64,000 nucleotides of DNA from Thalassotalea sp. G2M2-11 (GCF_017168195.1 NZ_JADNYL010000002.1:496001-560000), one strand, 5' to 3'. Shown: positions 35,322 to 45,410, counted from the first letter of the stretch. Made by a program: numbers and translations. Notes: generated by a model not told the origin, from the letters alone.

Positions 35322-37229
35322 TTATAACTGGCTTGTACTCGTCACATTTTGACGCTTAGTGATAGTAGCTTCGCCACGTAATGCTTCAACATAGCTTTGA
35401 TAAGCCGACTGTGCTAACTGTTGCGTATATTGCTCAGTAAAGCTTTCTGGCGCTTGAGTTTCACCAGCCTTAACAGCTGTCACTTCAACTAAAGCAATAT
35501 CACCATTTGCCAAACTGACGGTAGACGCGGAAATACTCTCACTGCTTGGATGAGGTAACTTAAATGCTTCACGCGCAATGGCTGCATCTATATCAGCACC
35601 GTATCGAGCAACAGCCGCTTTTTCTTCAAACGCTGAGCCATTTTCTGTCAACTTCTCACTAATATTGTCGCCCGCTTTATAAGCCGTCAATAGTTCATCA
35701 GCAACAGCTTGCGCTTTTTCATTCGCTTTTTGTTGTACCAAAATGGTTTTAATTTGCTCAGAAACCTCAGCTAATGGCTTAGTATTGGCTGGTTGATATT
35801 GGTTGATACGCAGTACAACAGCCAAAGAATCACTCACTTCGATAATATCAGAGTTTAATTGCTCATGAATGATCATATCCGAGAAAGCAACATCAATTAA
35901 CTGGGCACTATCAAACGGTGCAGCATTACCTGCGCGAGATAACCAATTTGAAGTTTGAACTTTAACACCCGTCGCATTCGCGGCATCTTCAAGGCTATCA
36001 GGAAACTCGAAGCTCAATTGCGCTGCTTGTTGTTGTAATTCAAAAAACTTATCCTCTGCTTTTTGCTTACTGACTGCAAGCGCTAATTCTTCTTTTACAT
36101 CAGCCAACGCTTGTACTTGCTCAGCTTTAAACTCTGTAAGTTTGATCAAATGAAAGCCAACATCAGATTCTACAATGTCTGACACTTGGTTTACTTCTGT
36201 CAATGCAAGCACGGCACTGTCAAAAGCTTCGCCGTTAATATCCGCTTCAAACCAATCAAGATCGCCACCATTTTCGCCACTAAAGGTATCATCAGATAGT
36301 TCTTGCGCTAATTGGGCAAAGTCTTCACCCGCATTAATTCGCTGTTTAATCGCGGCAACTTTCTCTTTCGCTTGCGCTTTATCTTCACCAAATTCAATTA
36401 AGATATGCGCTATACGACGTTGCGCTTCCTGACGGAAATTAATGATATTTTGTTGGTAGTAGCTTTCGATATCTGCATCTGAAACGTCAATCTCTTTGGC
36501 AATCTCGTTCACATCTAACGCGATATAATCTACCTTCACTTTTTCTTGATTTTCAAAGCGTGCTTGATTGGCGATATAGTAATCATTAACTTGCTCATCT
36601 GTGATCTCGATACCTTCTAGGAACTGCGAAGCAGTAATCGTTGCATAACGAATATCACGTTGTTGATTTTGTAATGAGCTCACTAACGACTCTTGATATG
36701 GAACGGTAAACTCTGTCGCAACTAAAGCTTGTGTCAATTGACGACGCGTCATTTCCGTACGTAAGTAATCACGAAAATCTACTGACTGATAAAAGCCTGC
36801 TTGATTGATCAAAGCTAAATAGCGATTATTGTCAAACTGACCTTCAACTTGAAATTCTTTCATCTCACGAATAGTCTTTTTAATTCTGTCATCAGAGACG
36901 CGAATTGCCATTTCTCTTGACGCTTGATCAACAAGCAATTGATTAATCAAACTATCGACGACATTATCACGAAGCTGTGCCATATAATTAGCATCATTCG
37001 CTAACGTATCAAACATTTCACCAAATTGCTGCGCCATACGATTACGCTGAGTTTGGTATGCTTTTTCAAAATCAGCCTGTGAAATTTTTTCACCGTTAAC
37101 TTCTGCTACTGAAGTATCAACACTGTTGGTGTAACTTCCAATTCCTGCAACGGCAAAAGTTAAAATAATAAAACCAAGGATGATCTTTGCGACTAGCCCT
37201 TGAGAATTTTCTCTAATATTTTCTAACAT
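35322..37229 (-). CDS. ppiD: Periplasmic folding chaperone PpiD
   Basis: A 635-residue membrane-anchored chaperone of the SurA/PpiD class. An N-terminal cytoplasmic stub (MLENIRENSQGLVAK) and one membrane helix (IILGFIILTFAVAGIGSY) are followed by a SurA-N-like chaperone domain (ISQADFEKAYQTQRNRM) and a parvulin domain (about 265-360, with RIAHILIEFGEDKAQAKEK and SDIVESDVGFHLIKL). It acts on proteins leaving the SecYEG translocon. It stands in the tig-clpP-clpX-lon-hupB-ppiD order known from E. coli. Confidence 0.95.
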   Translation of the reverse strand: MLENIRENSQGLVAKIILGFIILTFAVAGIGSYTNSVDTSVAEVNGEKISQADFEKAYQTQRNRMAQQFGEMFDTLANDANYMAQLRDNVVDSLINQLLVDQASREMAIRVSDDRIKKTIREMKEFQVEGQFDNNRYLALINQAGFYQSVDFRDYLRTEMTRRQLTQALVATEFTVPYQESLVSSLQNQQRDIRYATITASQFLEGIEITDEQVNDYYIANQARFENQEKVKVDYIALDVNEIAKEIDVSDADIESYYQQNIINFRQEAQRRIAHILIEFGEDKAQAKEKVAAIKQRINAGEDFAQLAQELSDDTFSGENGGDLDWFEADINGEAFDSAVLALTEVNQVSDIVESDVGFHLIKLTEFKAEQVQALADVKEELALAVSKQKAEDKFFELQQQAAQLSFEFPDSLEDAANATGVKVQTSNWLSRAGNAAPFDSAQLIDVAFSDMIIHEQLNSDIIEVSDSLAVVLRINQYQPANTKPLAEVSEQIKTILVQQKANEKAQAVADELLTAYKAGDNISEKLTENGSAFEEKAAVARYGADIDAAIAREAFKLPHPSSESISASTVSLANGDIALVEVTAVKAGETQAPESFTEQYTQQLAQSAYQSYVEALRGEATITKRQNVTSTSQL

Positions 37230-37368
37230 TGTTTTCTCTTTACACTCAGTGTATTTTTTAAATATTTATATCTACTGATAATACTACGCGCGATTCTATC
37301 AGAAGCGCTCACATCCTTGAAGTAACAGACGGCAATATTCGATAAAAAACTTTTTCGTGATGCAAAAC

Positions 37369-37394
37369 AAAAGACCACCCTAAGGTGGTCTTTT
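37369..37394 (-). terminator. Rho-independent terminator after hupB
   Basis: Eleven-bp stem AAAAGACCACC/GGTGGTCTTTT with loop CTAA. It lies 25 nt past the hupB stop. Confidence 0.9.
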
Positions 37395-37418
37395 TAAAAT
37401 AATTAAACGTAACTGTGA

Positions 37419-37691
37419 TTAGTTACATGCATCTTTTAAAGCTTTACCTGCTTTGAATGATGGGATTTTAGCAGCTGCAATTTCAATAGTTGCACCTGTT
37501 TGTGGGTTACGGCCAGTACGTGCAGCACGATCACGTACAGAGAAAGTACCAAAACCAACTAACGCAACTTGCTCACCACCTTTTAACTCTTCAGTAACAG
37601 CTTCAATAAATGAATCTAATGCACGTCCAGCTGCAGCTTTAGAAATGTCAGCACCAGCAGCAATTTTCTCGATTAATTGAGATTTATTCAC
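37419..37691 (-). CDS. hupB: DNA-binding protein HU-beta
   Basis: A 90-residue HU histone-like protein that bends and compacts DNA. It is the exact family length. It begins [21 protein letters not shown], with the dimer core and the DNA-binding arm [25 protein letters not shown] visible. It lies between lon and ppiD, the hupB position in E. coli. The 377-bp upstream gap holds the promoter and the lon terminator. Confidence 0.97.
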   Translation of the reverse strand: MNKSQLIEKIAAGADISKAAAGRALDSFIEAVTEELKGGEQVALVGFGTFSVRDRAARTGRNPQTGATIEIAAAKIPSFKAGKALKDACN

Positions 37692-37832
37692 AGTATATTC
37701 CCCTTCGATTGTTATTATTCAGCGCCATCTTTTGTTTTAGCGTCCTGCAGAAACTTTTATATCAAGCTTCTTTTTGAACATCAAGCACTGAGTTAAAGAA
37801 ATTCAAAATTAAGACAATTATTTTTATCTCAT

Positions 37833-37861
37833 CTAGACCCCAATATAAATAAGGGGTCTAG
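37833..37861. repeat. 9-bp inverted repeat upstream of hupB
   Basis: CTAGACCCC/GGGGTCTAG with an 11-nt AT-rich loop, in the gap between lon and hupB about 140 bp before the hupB start. There is no T run, so it is not a plain terminator. It could be a protein-binding palindrome or a leader hairpin; no function is shown. Confidence 0.5.
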
Positions 37862-37963
37862 CGCTTTAAGCTTCATTAACTTACCACAGTTTCAAACTTT
37901 GGAAAGCCCTAATTGCAATTTTTTTAAGTTTTTTACACTTTTTTTGCCAATTTACTCAAAAAA

Positions 37964-37982
37964 ACACCATTTTTCAGGGTGT
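37964..37982 (-). terminator. Rho-independent terminator after lon
   Basis: Short stem ACACC/GGTGT with a 9-nt loop, followed on the minus strand by seven T. It lies about 87 nt past the lon stop. Confidence 0.6.
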
Positions 37983-38068
37983 AGAGCAGATTTATTTTCC
38001 ATTTTTCGCTTGGCCATTGTCTTTTTTAAAAACCTAGCATAGCGGTTTAAATGAAAAATTAACTATGG

Positions 38069-40426
38069 CTAACTATCCATTTTCCATTTTTCAACTGGAT
38101 GTTCCAGAGCGATTTCTAACACTTCTTCAATCCATTTTACTGGGTGAATGCTTAGATCGGCTTTCACATTATCAGGGATTTCTTTTAGATCTCGCTCGTT
38201 ATCTTTCGGAATAACCACCGTTTTTATGCCACCACGGTGAGCAGCAAGTAATTTTTCTTTTAAACCACCGATAGGGAGTACTTCACCTCTAAGGGTAATT
38301 TCACCCGTCATGGCCACTTCAGATTTGACCGGATTGCCAGTCAAACTTGATACAAGCGCAGTACACATGCCAATCCCTGCACTAGGACCATCTTTTGGCG
38401 TAGCTCCTTCAGGAACATGTACATGGATATCACGTTTCTCATGAAAATCTTCATTTATGCGCAAGTGCTCGGTTCTACTGCGCACTACCGTCATCGCTGC
38501 TTGTATTGATTCTTGCATCACATCGCCTAATGAGCCGGTATATGATAATTTTCCTTTACCTGGCACTGATGCCGTTTCTATGGTTAATAGTTCACCACCA
38601 ACCGAAGTCCATGCAAGTCCTGTAACTAAGCCAACACGGTTTTCATCATCTGCCCTGCCATAATCAAAGCGTTGCACGCCTAAGTAGTCAGCAAGATTAT
38701 CTTGATTAATCACTATTTTTTTCAATGACTTGTCTAGCAATATCGCTTTGACTGCTTTACGACATAATTTAGAAATTTCACGTTCTAAGTTACGTACCCC
38801 CGCCTCGCGAGTGTAATAGCGGATAATACCAATAATGGCGCTATCATCAATTTCAATTTCTTTCGCTTTAAGGCCATTACGTTCAATTTGTTTGGTTAAC
38901 AAATGACGCTTAGCAATATTAAGCTTTTCATCTTCGGTATAACCAGATAAGCGGATCACTTCCATCCGGTCAAGCAACGGTCCTGGAATATCCATACTAT
39001 TTGATGTTGCAACAAACATGACATCTGATAAATCATAATCAACTTCTAAATAATGATCGTTAAAGCTTGAGTTCTGTTCAGGATCTAACACTTCAAGCAA
39101 TGCAGAGGCAGGATCACCACGCATATCCGAGGCCATTTTATCAATTTCATCCAAAAGGAATAACGGGTTTTTCACCCCTGCTTTGGCTATTTTTTGAATA
39201 AGCTTGCCTGGTAAAGAACCAATATAAGTACGACGATGACCACGGATCTCAGCTTCATCTCTTACGCCGCCTAACGCCATACGCACATATTTGCGCCCAG
39301 TAGATTTAGCAATAGACTGCCCTAATGAAGTTTTACCAACGCCAGGAGGCCCTACTAGACATAAAATAGGCCCTTTTAATTTGCTAATGCGCTGCTGTAC
39401 CGCAAGATACTCAATAATGCGTTCTTTTACCTTTTCTAAACCATAATGATCTTTTTCTAAGACTTCTTCTGCCAATGCTAAATTACGCTTTAACTTACTG
39501 CGTTTTTTCCACGGTACACTGATCATCCAATCAATATAGCTTCTAACAACAGTTGCTTCTGCTGACATTGACGACATCATTTTTAATTTTTTAAGTTCGG
39601 CTAATGTTTTTTCTTTTGCCTCTTTTGGCATTTGAGCATCATTAATTTTTCGTTCTAGTTGCTCATGCTCATTAACCCCTTCTTCATCTTCGCCTAATTC
39701 TTTTTGAATTGCCTTCATTTGCTCATTCAAATAATATTCGCGCTGACTTTTTTCCATTTGCTTTTTCACACGACTACGGATCTTTTTCTCAACTTGTAAA
39801 AGATCCATTTCGCCTTCCATCAACGCCATTAAGTGTTCAAGACGTTCAGCAACATGAGTAATTTCTAATATTTTTTGCTTTTCAACTAATTTTAAAGGCA
39901 TATGAGCAGCCATAGTATCGGCAAGCTGCTCAGCATCATCAATACCAGAAACAGAGGTTAGCACCTCTGGTGGAATCTTCTTGTTCAGTTTAACGTAGCC
40001 TTCAAACTGTGAAATAGCCGAACGCACTAGAATCTCAAGATTTTCAACCGCATCATCTTCTACATTCAAATAGGCAATGTCCGCTGTAAAATATTCTTCT
40101 GTTTCAATAAATTGTTCAATACTCGCGCGCTTAACCCCTTCAACTAAAACCTTAACAGTACCATCAGGTAATTTAAGCATTTGTAAAATGGTGGCAACGG
40201 TACCTGTTTGGTAGACATCTTCAGCAGTGGGATCATCTATTGCAGCATCTTTTTGTGCCACTAGAAAGACTTGTTTATCACTTTCCATCGCGATATCTAA
40301 ACAACGAATCGATTTTTCTCGACCAACAAATAATGGGATCACCATTTGTGGATAAACCACCACATCACGTAAGGCAAGTACGGGGATTTCTGTGACTTTT
40401 GCTACATCAGCTAATTCTTCTGACAT
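38069..40426 (-). CDS. lon: ATP-dependent Lon protease
   Basis: A 785-residue cytoplasmic AAA+ protease that degrades misfolded and some regulatory proteins. The N-terminal substrate domain (IPVLALRDVVVYPQMVIPLFVG) and coiled coil are followed by Walker A GPPGVGKTSLG (about 356), Walker B FLLDEIDKM and the proteolytic domain. The catalytic Ser is in PKDGPSAGIGM and the Lys follows in GEVLPIGGLKEKLLAA. The length matches E. coli Lon (784). It is separated from clpX upstream by 579 bp that include a MITE-like element, so its promoter region differs from the usual short clpX-lon gap. Confidence 0.97.
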   Translation of the reverse strand: MSEELADVAKVTEIPVLALRDVVVYPQMVIPLFVGREKSIRCLDIAMESDKQVFLVAQKDAAIDDPTAEDVYQTGTVATILQMLKLPDGTVKVLVEGVKRASIEQFIETEEYFTADIAYLNVEDDAVENLEILVRSAISQFEGYVKLNKKIPPEVLTSVSGIDDAEQLADTMAAHMPLKLVEKQKILEITHVAERLEHLMALMEGEMDLLQVEKKIRSRVKKQMEKSQREYYLNEQMKAIQKELGEDEEGVNEHEQLERKINDAQMPKEAKEKTLAELKKLKMMSSMSAEATVVRSYIDWMISVPWKKRSKLKRNLALAEEVLEKDHYGLEKVKERIIEYLAVQQRISKLKGPILCLVGPPGVGKTSLGQSIAKSTGRKYVRMALGGVRDEAEIRGHRRTYIGSLPGKLIQKIAKAGVKNPLFLLDEIDKMASDMRGDPASALLEVLDPEQNSSFNDHYLEVDYDLSDVMFVATSNSMDIPGPLLDRMEVIRLSGYTEDEKLNIAKRHLLTKQIERNGLKAKEIEIDDSAIIGIIRYYTREAGVRNLEREISKLCRKAVKAILLDKSLKKIVINQDNLADYLGVQRFDYGRADDENRVGLVTGLAWTSVGGELLTIETASVPGKGKLSYTGSLGDVMQESIQAAMTVVRSRTEHLRINEDFHEKRDIHVHVPEGATPKDGPSAGIGMCTALVSSLTGNPVKSEVAMTGEITLRGEVLPIGGLKEKLLAAHRGGIKTVVIPKDNERDLKEIPDNVKADLSIHPVKWIEEVLEIALEHPVEKWKMDS

Positions 40427-40470
40427 TAGAAACTCTCTTCATTAATATGAATAAAACATTCGAGACAATT

Positions 40471-40734
40471 ATACCAATTGAATTAACTATTTAATCGTTC
40501 AGCGAGAATTAAAAGGCTTATAGGCAGGCTTTGATTGCAGCTAATGGTTATTTCCTTAGCAAAATCAGTAACGCAGCATATGAGCCTTTTAAACTCGCCC
40601 TTTGGGAGCTTGTCAGGATAGTGATCACTTTACAAATTGCTTTGATGGAGAATGACTACACCTGCATCAATTTGCTTTGTTCACACGATCCTGACACCGC
40701 TCTGAATGGGTTAAATAGCTATTTCAATTGGTAT
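40471..40734. mobile_element. MITE-like element with nested inverted repeats between lon and clpX
   Basis: A 264-bp stretch bounded by terminal inverted repeats of 24 bp that match at 22 positions (left ATACCAATTGAATTAACTAT, right end its near complement). Two more inverted repeats are nested inside: GCGAG..TTAAAAGGCT at about 40502-40519 with its partner near 40583-40600, and TGTCAGGAT-GTG at 40611-40626 with 40681-40696. No transposase is encoded. It looks like a non-autonomous element that forms an extended hairpin. Target-site duplication is not clear. Confidence 0.7.
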
Positions 40735-40955
40735 TTAAACTATATGGGGTTATTCATGTTGCTTTCAACAAATAATAGGAAAAAATGCCACTGAATGAAG
40801 ATATTATCATCTCAACACTGAGAAAATATAAAATTTTTTAGCTGAGTCGACGTGAAAAAATGAGAATGACGCTAGTTATCAAGGTCTAGCTAAATCAGCT
40901 TGGGGGAATTTCAAATAACTACTAAGATAAAAACAAAAGAAGTGATAAATATATT

Positions 40956-40991
40956 CACGGTATAAGGGCTATTTGCTGCTCTTATACCGTG
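40956..40991 (-). terminator. Hairpin downstream of clpX (possible terminator)
   Basis: Perfect 11-bp inverted repeat CACGGTATAAG/CTTATACCGTG with a 14-nt loop, 15 nt past the clpX stop. The sequence after it on the minus strand is AT-rich but not a T run, so termination is likely but not certain. Confidence 0.55.
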
Positions 40992-41005
40992 CTATAGGAC
41001 ATCAA

Positions 41006-42286
41006 CTAGTTATCAGATGCCGCTTTTTCTTGTGGTGTTTCATAGATAATAATCGGTTTTGATTCACCTTTTATTACCGTTTCATCAAGTACCACTTTCG
41101 ACACATTTTCCATCGAAGGTAATTCATACATAGTATCAAGCAATACCCCTTCAACAATGGAGCGCAAACCACGTGCCCCAGTTTTACGTATCATGGCTTT
41201 ATTGGCGATAGCTTTTAATGCGTCTTCTCTAAACTCTAACTCAACATCTTCCATATCAAATAACGCGACAAATTGCTTAGTCAACGCATTCTTAGGCTCT
41301 TGTAGAATTTGGATCAATGCATCTTCGTCTAACTCACTTAAGGTCGCGACAACAGGTAAGCGGCCAATAAACTCAGGGATCAAACCATATTTTACTAGAT
41401 CTTCAGGCTCAACTTCTTGGAAGCGTTCGGTTAACGATTTGCCTTGATCACTGTCTTTAACTTCCGCGCCAAAACCAATGCCTGTGCCCGTATTACAACG
41501 TTGCTCTACAACCTTATCTAGACCAGCAAACGCACCACCACAAATAAATAGGATTTTAGAGGTATCTACTTGTAAAAACTCTTGTTGAGGATGCTTACGA
41601 CCACCTTGAGGAGGGACAGAAGCAATTGTGCCTTCAATGAGTTTTAATAATGCCTGCTGAACACCTTCACCAGAGACATCGCGAGTGATTGACGGGTTAT
41701 CAGACTTACGTGAAATCTTATCAATTTCATCAATGTAAACGATACCGCGCTGCGCTTTTTCGACGTCGTAATCACACTTTTGCAATAACTTTTGAATGAT
41801 GTTTTCAACATCTTCACCAACATAACCTGCTTCGGTTAATGTCGTGGCATCAGCCATGGTAAATGGTACATCCAGTAACCGCGCTAACGTTTCTGCCAGC
41901 AGCGTTTTACCACTGCCCGTAGGACCTATTAACAAAATGTTACTTTTACTTAATTCAACACCGTTGTGTGAATCTCCATTACGTAAGCGTTTATAGTGAT
42001 TATAAACCGCAACAGATAACACTTTTTTCGCGTGTTCTTGACCAATCACGTAGTCATCTAAACTTGTTCTGATCTCAATGGGTGATGGAAGACTTTCTTG
42101 TTCTTGCTTTGGCGCAATCTCTTTAATTTCTTCTCGGATGATGTCGTTACACAGCTCAACGCACTCATCACAAATAAATACGGAAGGCCCTGCGATTAAC
42201 TTACGCACCTCATGTTGGCTTTTGCCACAGAAAGAGCAATACAGTAACTTTCCATTATCACCGTCACCTTTATTCATATCGGTCAT
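41006..42286 (-). CDS. clpX: ClpX, ATPase subunit of the ClpXP protease
   Basis: A 426-residue unfoldase that feeds tagged proteins to ClpP. The N-terminal zinc domain has CSFCGKS and CDECVELC. The AAA+ domain has Walker [12 protein letters not shown] (about 117), Walker [11 protein letters not shown] and the pore loop GYVGED. The ClpP-contact loop IGF lies in [10 protein letters not shown]. The length is close to E. coli ClpX (424). It lies 81 bp downstream of clpP, as in relatives. Confidence 0.97.
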   Translation of the reverse strand: MTDMNKGDGDNGKLLYCSFCGKSQHEVRKLIAGPSVFICDECVELCNDIIREEIKEIAPKQEQESLPSPIEIRTSLDDYVIGQEHAKKVLSVAVYNHYKRLRNGDSHNGVELSKSNILLIGPTGSGKTLLAETLARLLDVPFTMADATTLTEAGYVGEDVENIIQKLLQKCDYDVEKAQRGIVYIDEIDKISRKSDNPSITRDVSGEGVQQALLKLIEGTIASVPPQGGRKHPQQEFLQVDTSKILFICGGAFAGLDKVVEQRCNTGTGIGFGAEVKDSDQGKSLTERFQEVEPEDLVKYGLIPEFIGRLPVVATLSELDEDALIQILQEPKNALTKQFVALFDMEDVELEFREDALKAIANKAMIRKTGARGLRSIVEGVLLDTMYELPSMENVSKVVLDETVIKGESKPIIIYETPQEKAASDN

Positions 42287-42367
42287 ACGGTACCTCTAAA
42301 CTTAAAAATCTTAAACATCAATACTAGTAAGTATTTCATAAATTATGTAGATAACAAATCCGTGCAA

Positions 42368-43006
42368 TTATTTATCTAGTCGTTGAGATAATATGGAGTC
42401 AACTAAGCCATATTCAACCGCACTTTCTGCACTTAAGAAGTTATCTCTATCAGTATCTTCCGATACTTTCTCTAGTGACTGACCAGTATGCTCTGCCATC
42501 AAACGGTTCAGCTTATCTTTGATATATAATATCTCTTTAGCATGAATTTCAAAGTCAGACGCCTGACCTTGGAAGCCACCTAAAGGTTGATGGATCATCA
42601 CTCGAGCATTAGGCAAACAGTAACGTTTACCTTTTTCACCACCAGATAATAAAAATGCGCCCATGCTCGCTGCTTGGCCAATACAAACCGTACTTACATT
42701 CGGCTTAATAAATTTCATGGTGTCATAAATTGCCATGCCAGCAGTTACCGAACCACCTGGAGAATTAATATAAAGATAGATATCTTTTTCTGGACTTTCT
42801 GACTCTAAGAACAGCAACTGAGCAATAATTAAATTGGCCATATGATCTTCAACTTGACCACACAAGAAAATAACACGCTCTTTTAATAACCTTGAATAGA
42901 TATCATAGGAACGCTCACCTTTAGCAGTTTGCTCAACTACCATAGGGACTAATGCACTTTCAGTAATACTGGTTAAATCGTGAGAATTATTTTGAGAAGT
43001 AAACAA
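42368..43006 (-). CDS. clpP: ClpP protease proteolytic subunit
   Basis: A 212-residue serine peptidase forming the two-ring proteolytic chamber. The catalytic Ser is in [11 protein letters not shown] and the His in [10 protein letters not shown]; the Asp follows in ...[15 protein letters not shown]-type sequence (here [16 protein letters not shown]). The N-terminal SLVPMV-like axial loop ([11 protein letters not shown]) and [12 protein letters not shown] match the family. It lies between tig and clpX; a terminator separates it from tig. Confidence 0.97.
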   Translation of the reverse strand: MFTSQNNSHDLTSITESALVPMVVEQTAKGERSYDIYSRLLKERVIFLCGQVEDHMANLIIAQLLFLESESPEKDIYLYINSPGGSVTAGMAIYDTMKFIKPNVSTVCIGQAASMGAFLLSGGEKGKRYCLPNARVMIHQPLGGFQGQASDFEIHAKEILYIKDKLNRLMAEHTGQSLEKVSEDTDRDNFLSAESAVEYGLVDSILSQRLDK

Positions 43007-43027
43007 CTATTTTTCCTTAATATAAAA

Positions 43028-43059
43028 AAATGGCTTATATGTTTCCATACAAGCCATTT
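43028..43059 (-). terminator. Rho-independent terminator between tig and clpP
   Basis: Stem AAATGGCTTATATG/CATACAAGCCATTT (one mismatch) with loop TTTC. On the minus strand it is followed by seven T. It lies 34 nt past the tig stop and may be partly read through into clpP. Confidence 0.85.
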
Positions 43060-43093
43060 AAGCGATTGCTAAAGCTATTGTCAATCAAAAAGC

Positions 43094-44401
43094 CTATTTA
43101 CCTTCAGGATTCATGATTTCTTGGAAGCTAGCTTTCGTATCTTTTACTTTTGCAGCCGCAACTAATACGTCAACAGCTTGCTCTTCAAGTGCAACATTTT
43201 GCATTTGTTGATGCATTTCTTTGTTTGACTTGTAGTATTCGATCACTTCTTGAGGATCTTCATAAGCAGATGCAGCTGTCTCAATTAACTCATCAACTTT
43301 AGCTTCGTCTACTTTTAATTCATTTTGCTTGATAACTTCACCAAGTAATAAACCAACTTTTACACGACGTTTAGCTTGCTCTTCAAACATATCAGCTGGA
43401 AGCTCAGGCATATTCTTAGGATCCATTTGTCCCGCAAAGCGTTGCATTGCTTGTTGACGAAGTACATCAACCTCTTGTGCAACTAAAGCACTTGGCAAGT
43501 CAACATCATTTGCTTCTAATAAGCCTTCGATCACTTGCTCTTTCACTTTCGATTTAACTGCTTGGCTTAATTCACGAGTCATGTTTTTACGTACTTCTTC
43601 ACGAAGTGCTTCAACACCACCTTCTTCTACACCAAATAACTTAGCAAAATCTTCATCTACTTCAGGTAATACTGGACCTTCAGTTTTGTGTACTTTAATG
43701 TCGAATTCAGCGTCTTTACCTTTTAAGTTTTCCGCATGGTAATCTTCAGGGAAAGTTACAGTGATCGTTTTTTCTTCACCCACTTTCATGCCTGTGATTT
43801 CTTTTTCAAAACCAGGGATCATACGACCTGAACCAAGTTCAAGTTCAAAACCTTCCGCTTTGCCACCTTCAAACTCTTCACCATCAACACGGCCTAAGAA
43901 ATCAATCGTTAACTTATCGCCTTTCTTAGTTTTACGCTTATTTTCTTTCCACGTTTGGTGTTGTTTTTGTAGTGTTACAAACATTTCATCTAAATCTTTG
44001 TCTGTCACTTCAACTGCTGGACGCTCTACTTTGATTTTTTCAATGTCTTTTAATTCAACTTCTGGATACACTTCAAAAGTCGCTTCAAACTCTAAATCTT
44101 TGCCATCTTCATTACTTTTAGCGACAAATTGAGGACGTCCAGCTGGGTTGATTTTCTCAGCAACAATTGCTTCTACAAAATTACGTTGCATTACTTCACC
44201 AGCAATTTCTTGACGTACAGACTTGCCGTAACGTTTTTGGATCACTGACGGTGGCACTTTACCTGGACGGAAACCGTTAATACGCTGTGTTTTTGCGATT
44301 TGGCGAAGACGGTTCTTTACTTCAACATCTACTTTTTCTGCAGGAACTGAAATAGTTAACTTACGTTCCAAACCTTGTGTAGTCTCTACTGAAACTTGCA
44401 T
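43094..44401 (-). CDS. tig: Trigger factor
   Basis: A 435-residue ribosome-bound chaperone and prolyl isomerase. The N-terminal ribosome-binding tail has the signature [17 protein letters not shown] (about 43-59). The FKBP-type domain follows (about 160-245, [19 protein letters not shown]), then the helical C-terminal cradle. The length matches E. coli Tig (432). It leads the quality-control cluster. On the minus strand TATAAT at 44567-44562 is a plausible -10 element about 160 bp upstream. Confidence 0.97.
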   Translation of the reverse strand: MQVSVETTQGLERKLTISVPAEKVDVEVKNRLRQIAKTQRINGFRPGKVPPSVIQKRYGKSVRQEIAGEVMQRNFVEAIVAEKINPAGRPQFVAKSNEDGKDLEFEATFEVYPEVELKDIEKIKVERPAVEVTDKDLDEMFVTLQKQHQTWKENKRKTKKGDKLTIDFLGRVDGEEFEGGKAEGFELELGSGRMIPGFEKEITGMKVGEEKTITVTFPEDYHAENLKGKDAEFDIKVHKTEGPVLPEVDEDFAKLFGVEEGGVEALREEVRKNMTRELSQAVKSKVKEQVIEGLLEANDVDLPSALVAQEVDVLRQQAMQRFAGQMDPKNMPELPADMFEEQAKRRVKVGLLLGEVIKQNELKVDEAKVDELIETAASAYEDPQEVIEYYKSNKEMHQQMQNVALEEQAVDVLVAAAKVKDTKASFQEIMNPEGK

Positions 44402-44800
44402 TTACATACCTCAATACTTAGCGCTTTTTACGCTTTCAATAACGCATCTATCTATAGTGAGCAAATAACTCTCCGTTTAATTGCTCTCAGCCCCTTAGCA
44501 CATGCCTTAAAGCTCGGAATACCCGAATAAATGATGTTCAGATTAAAAATAATGACGCGAAATTATAGCGGTGCTTTTCTCAAGAGTCGAGGGGTGAAAT
44601 CAATTAATTTTATGACAACGGTCAAAATCTGCGCTATATCACGGAAAATCAAGAAAATAAGGGGTTAAAATATATTGCTATAAAGAAGTTCGACTAATAA
44701 CGAATTGATTAGTTACCTGTAAATTTTCATTATCAACGATGAACTAACAAGCGACTAACTAATGCTAACTATAAGGATGATTTAATAAGACGATACAATA
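44402..44800. other. Gap between tig and the tRNA-tail repeats
   Basis: About 400 bp without a gene. It includes a TATAAT -10-like hexamer (44562-44567, minus strand) that may serve tig, and the 3' end of the tRNA operon transcript. I see no further gene, no strong terminator and no extra repeat copy. Confidence 0.5.
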
Positions 44801-45136
44801 AGAAAGTGGTCGGTGATGCAAGATGATTCCGTACATCCCTATACTCCACCCTACGGGTCGCACTAGTGCGAGCAAAATTGTTCCCAATAATTTTGTTGAC
44901 TTGCTTCGCAAGTTCTCATCTAAATGTTTTAGCTAACTACTAATGAGGAAGTTGTGGATTTAAATGAAAGAAAGTGGTCGGTGATGCAAGATGATTCCGT
45001 ACATCCCTATACTCCACCCTACGGGTCGCACAAGTGCGAGCAAAATTGTTCCCAACAATTTTGTTGACTTGCTTCGCAAGTTCTCATCTAAATGTTTTAG
45101 CTAACTACTAATGAGGAAGTTGTGGATTTAAATGAA
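44801..45136 (-). repeat. Two 168-bp tandem repeats, each carrying the last 18 nt of tRNA-Pro (rtT-like)
   Basis: Units at 44801-44968 and 44969-45136 differ at only two positions that I can find. Each contains, on the minus strand, ATCTTGCATCACCGACCA, identical to the 3' end of tRNA-Pro including CCA (44807-44824 and 44975-44992), and the flanking CTTTCTT. The spacer has four hairpins: ACTTGC/GCAAGT, AAAATTGTT/AACAATTTT, TCGCAC/GTGCGA and ACCC/GGGT. One of the two differences keeps pairing as G-U. The repeats directly follow the intact tRNA-Pro, as in the E. coli tyrT locus that makes rtT RNA. Confidence 0.9.
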
Positions 45137-45142
45137 AGAAAG

Positions 45143-45219
45143 TGGTCGGTGATGCAAGATTCGAACTTGCGACCCCTTGGACCCAAACCAAGTGCGCTAC
45201 CAAGCTGCGCTAATCACCG
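45143..45219 (-). tRNA. tRNA-Pro (anticodon TGG), last gene of the tRNA operon
   Basis: 77 nt with CCA encoded. Acceptor arms CGGTGAT/ATCACCG pair fully, and the anticodon loop TTTGGGT gives TGG. The T loop TTCGAAT is present. It is identical to the other tRNA-Pro at 45471-45547, and two 18-nt copies of its 3' end follow in the downstream repeats. Confidence 0.97.
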
Positions 45220-45236
45220 ATATAACTTTGTAAAGA

Positions 45237-45312
45237 TGGGGTGGCTAATGGGACTTGAACCCACGACAACCGGAATCACAATCCGGGGCTCTACCAACTG
45301 AGCTATAGCCAC
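45237..45312 (-). tRNA. tRNA-His (anticodon GTG)
   Basis: 76 nt with CCA encoded. GTGGCTA/TAGCCAC acceptor arms, the anticodon GTG in ATTGTGAT, and the extra 5' G opposite C73 typical of tRNA-His. It lies 17 nt before tRNA-Pro in the same transcript. Confidence 0.97.
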
Positions 45313-45333
45313 CACTGTTGCATCAAGGATGCA

Positions 45334-45410
<77 letters not shown>

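Noticed and set aside
40531-40794. An 87-residue open frame on the plus strand between lon and clpX
   Set aside because: It lies almost wholly inside the MITE-like element, crosses its right end, and has no ribosome site.
40795-40920. A heat-shock (sigma-32) promoter for lon
   Set aside because: CTTGATA followed by CTCAT on the minus strand has roughly the right spacing but poor -10 agreement; too weak to call.
44801-45136. Attachment sites of an integrated element in tRNA-Pro
   Set aside because: The tRNA 3' tails do recur, but only 168 bp apart, with no integrase gene and no cargo between them; tandem duplication explains them better.
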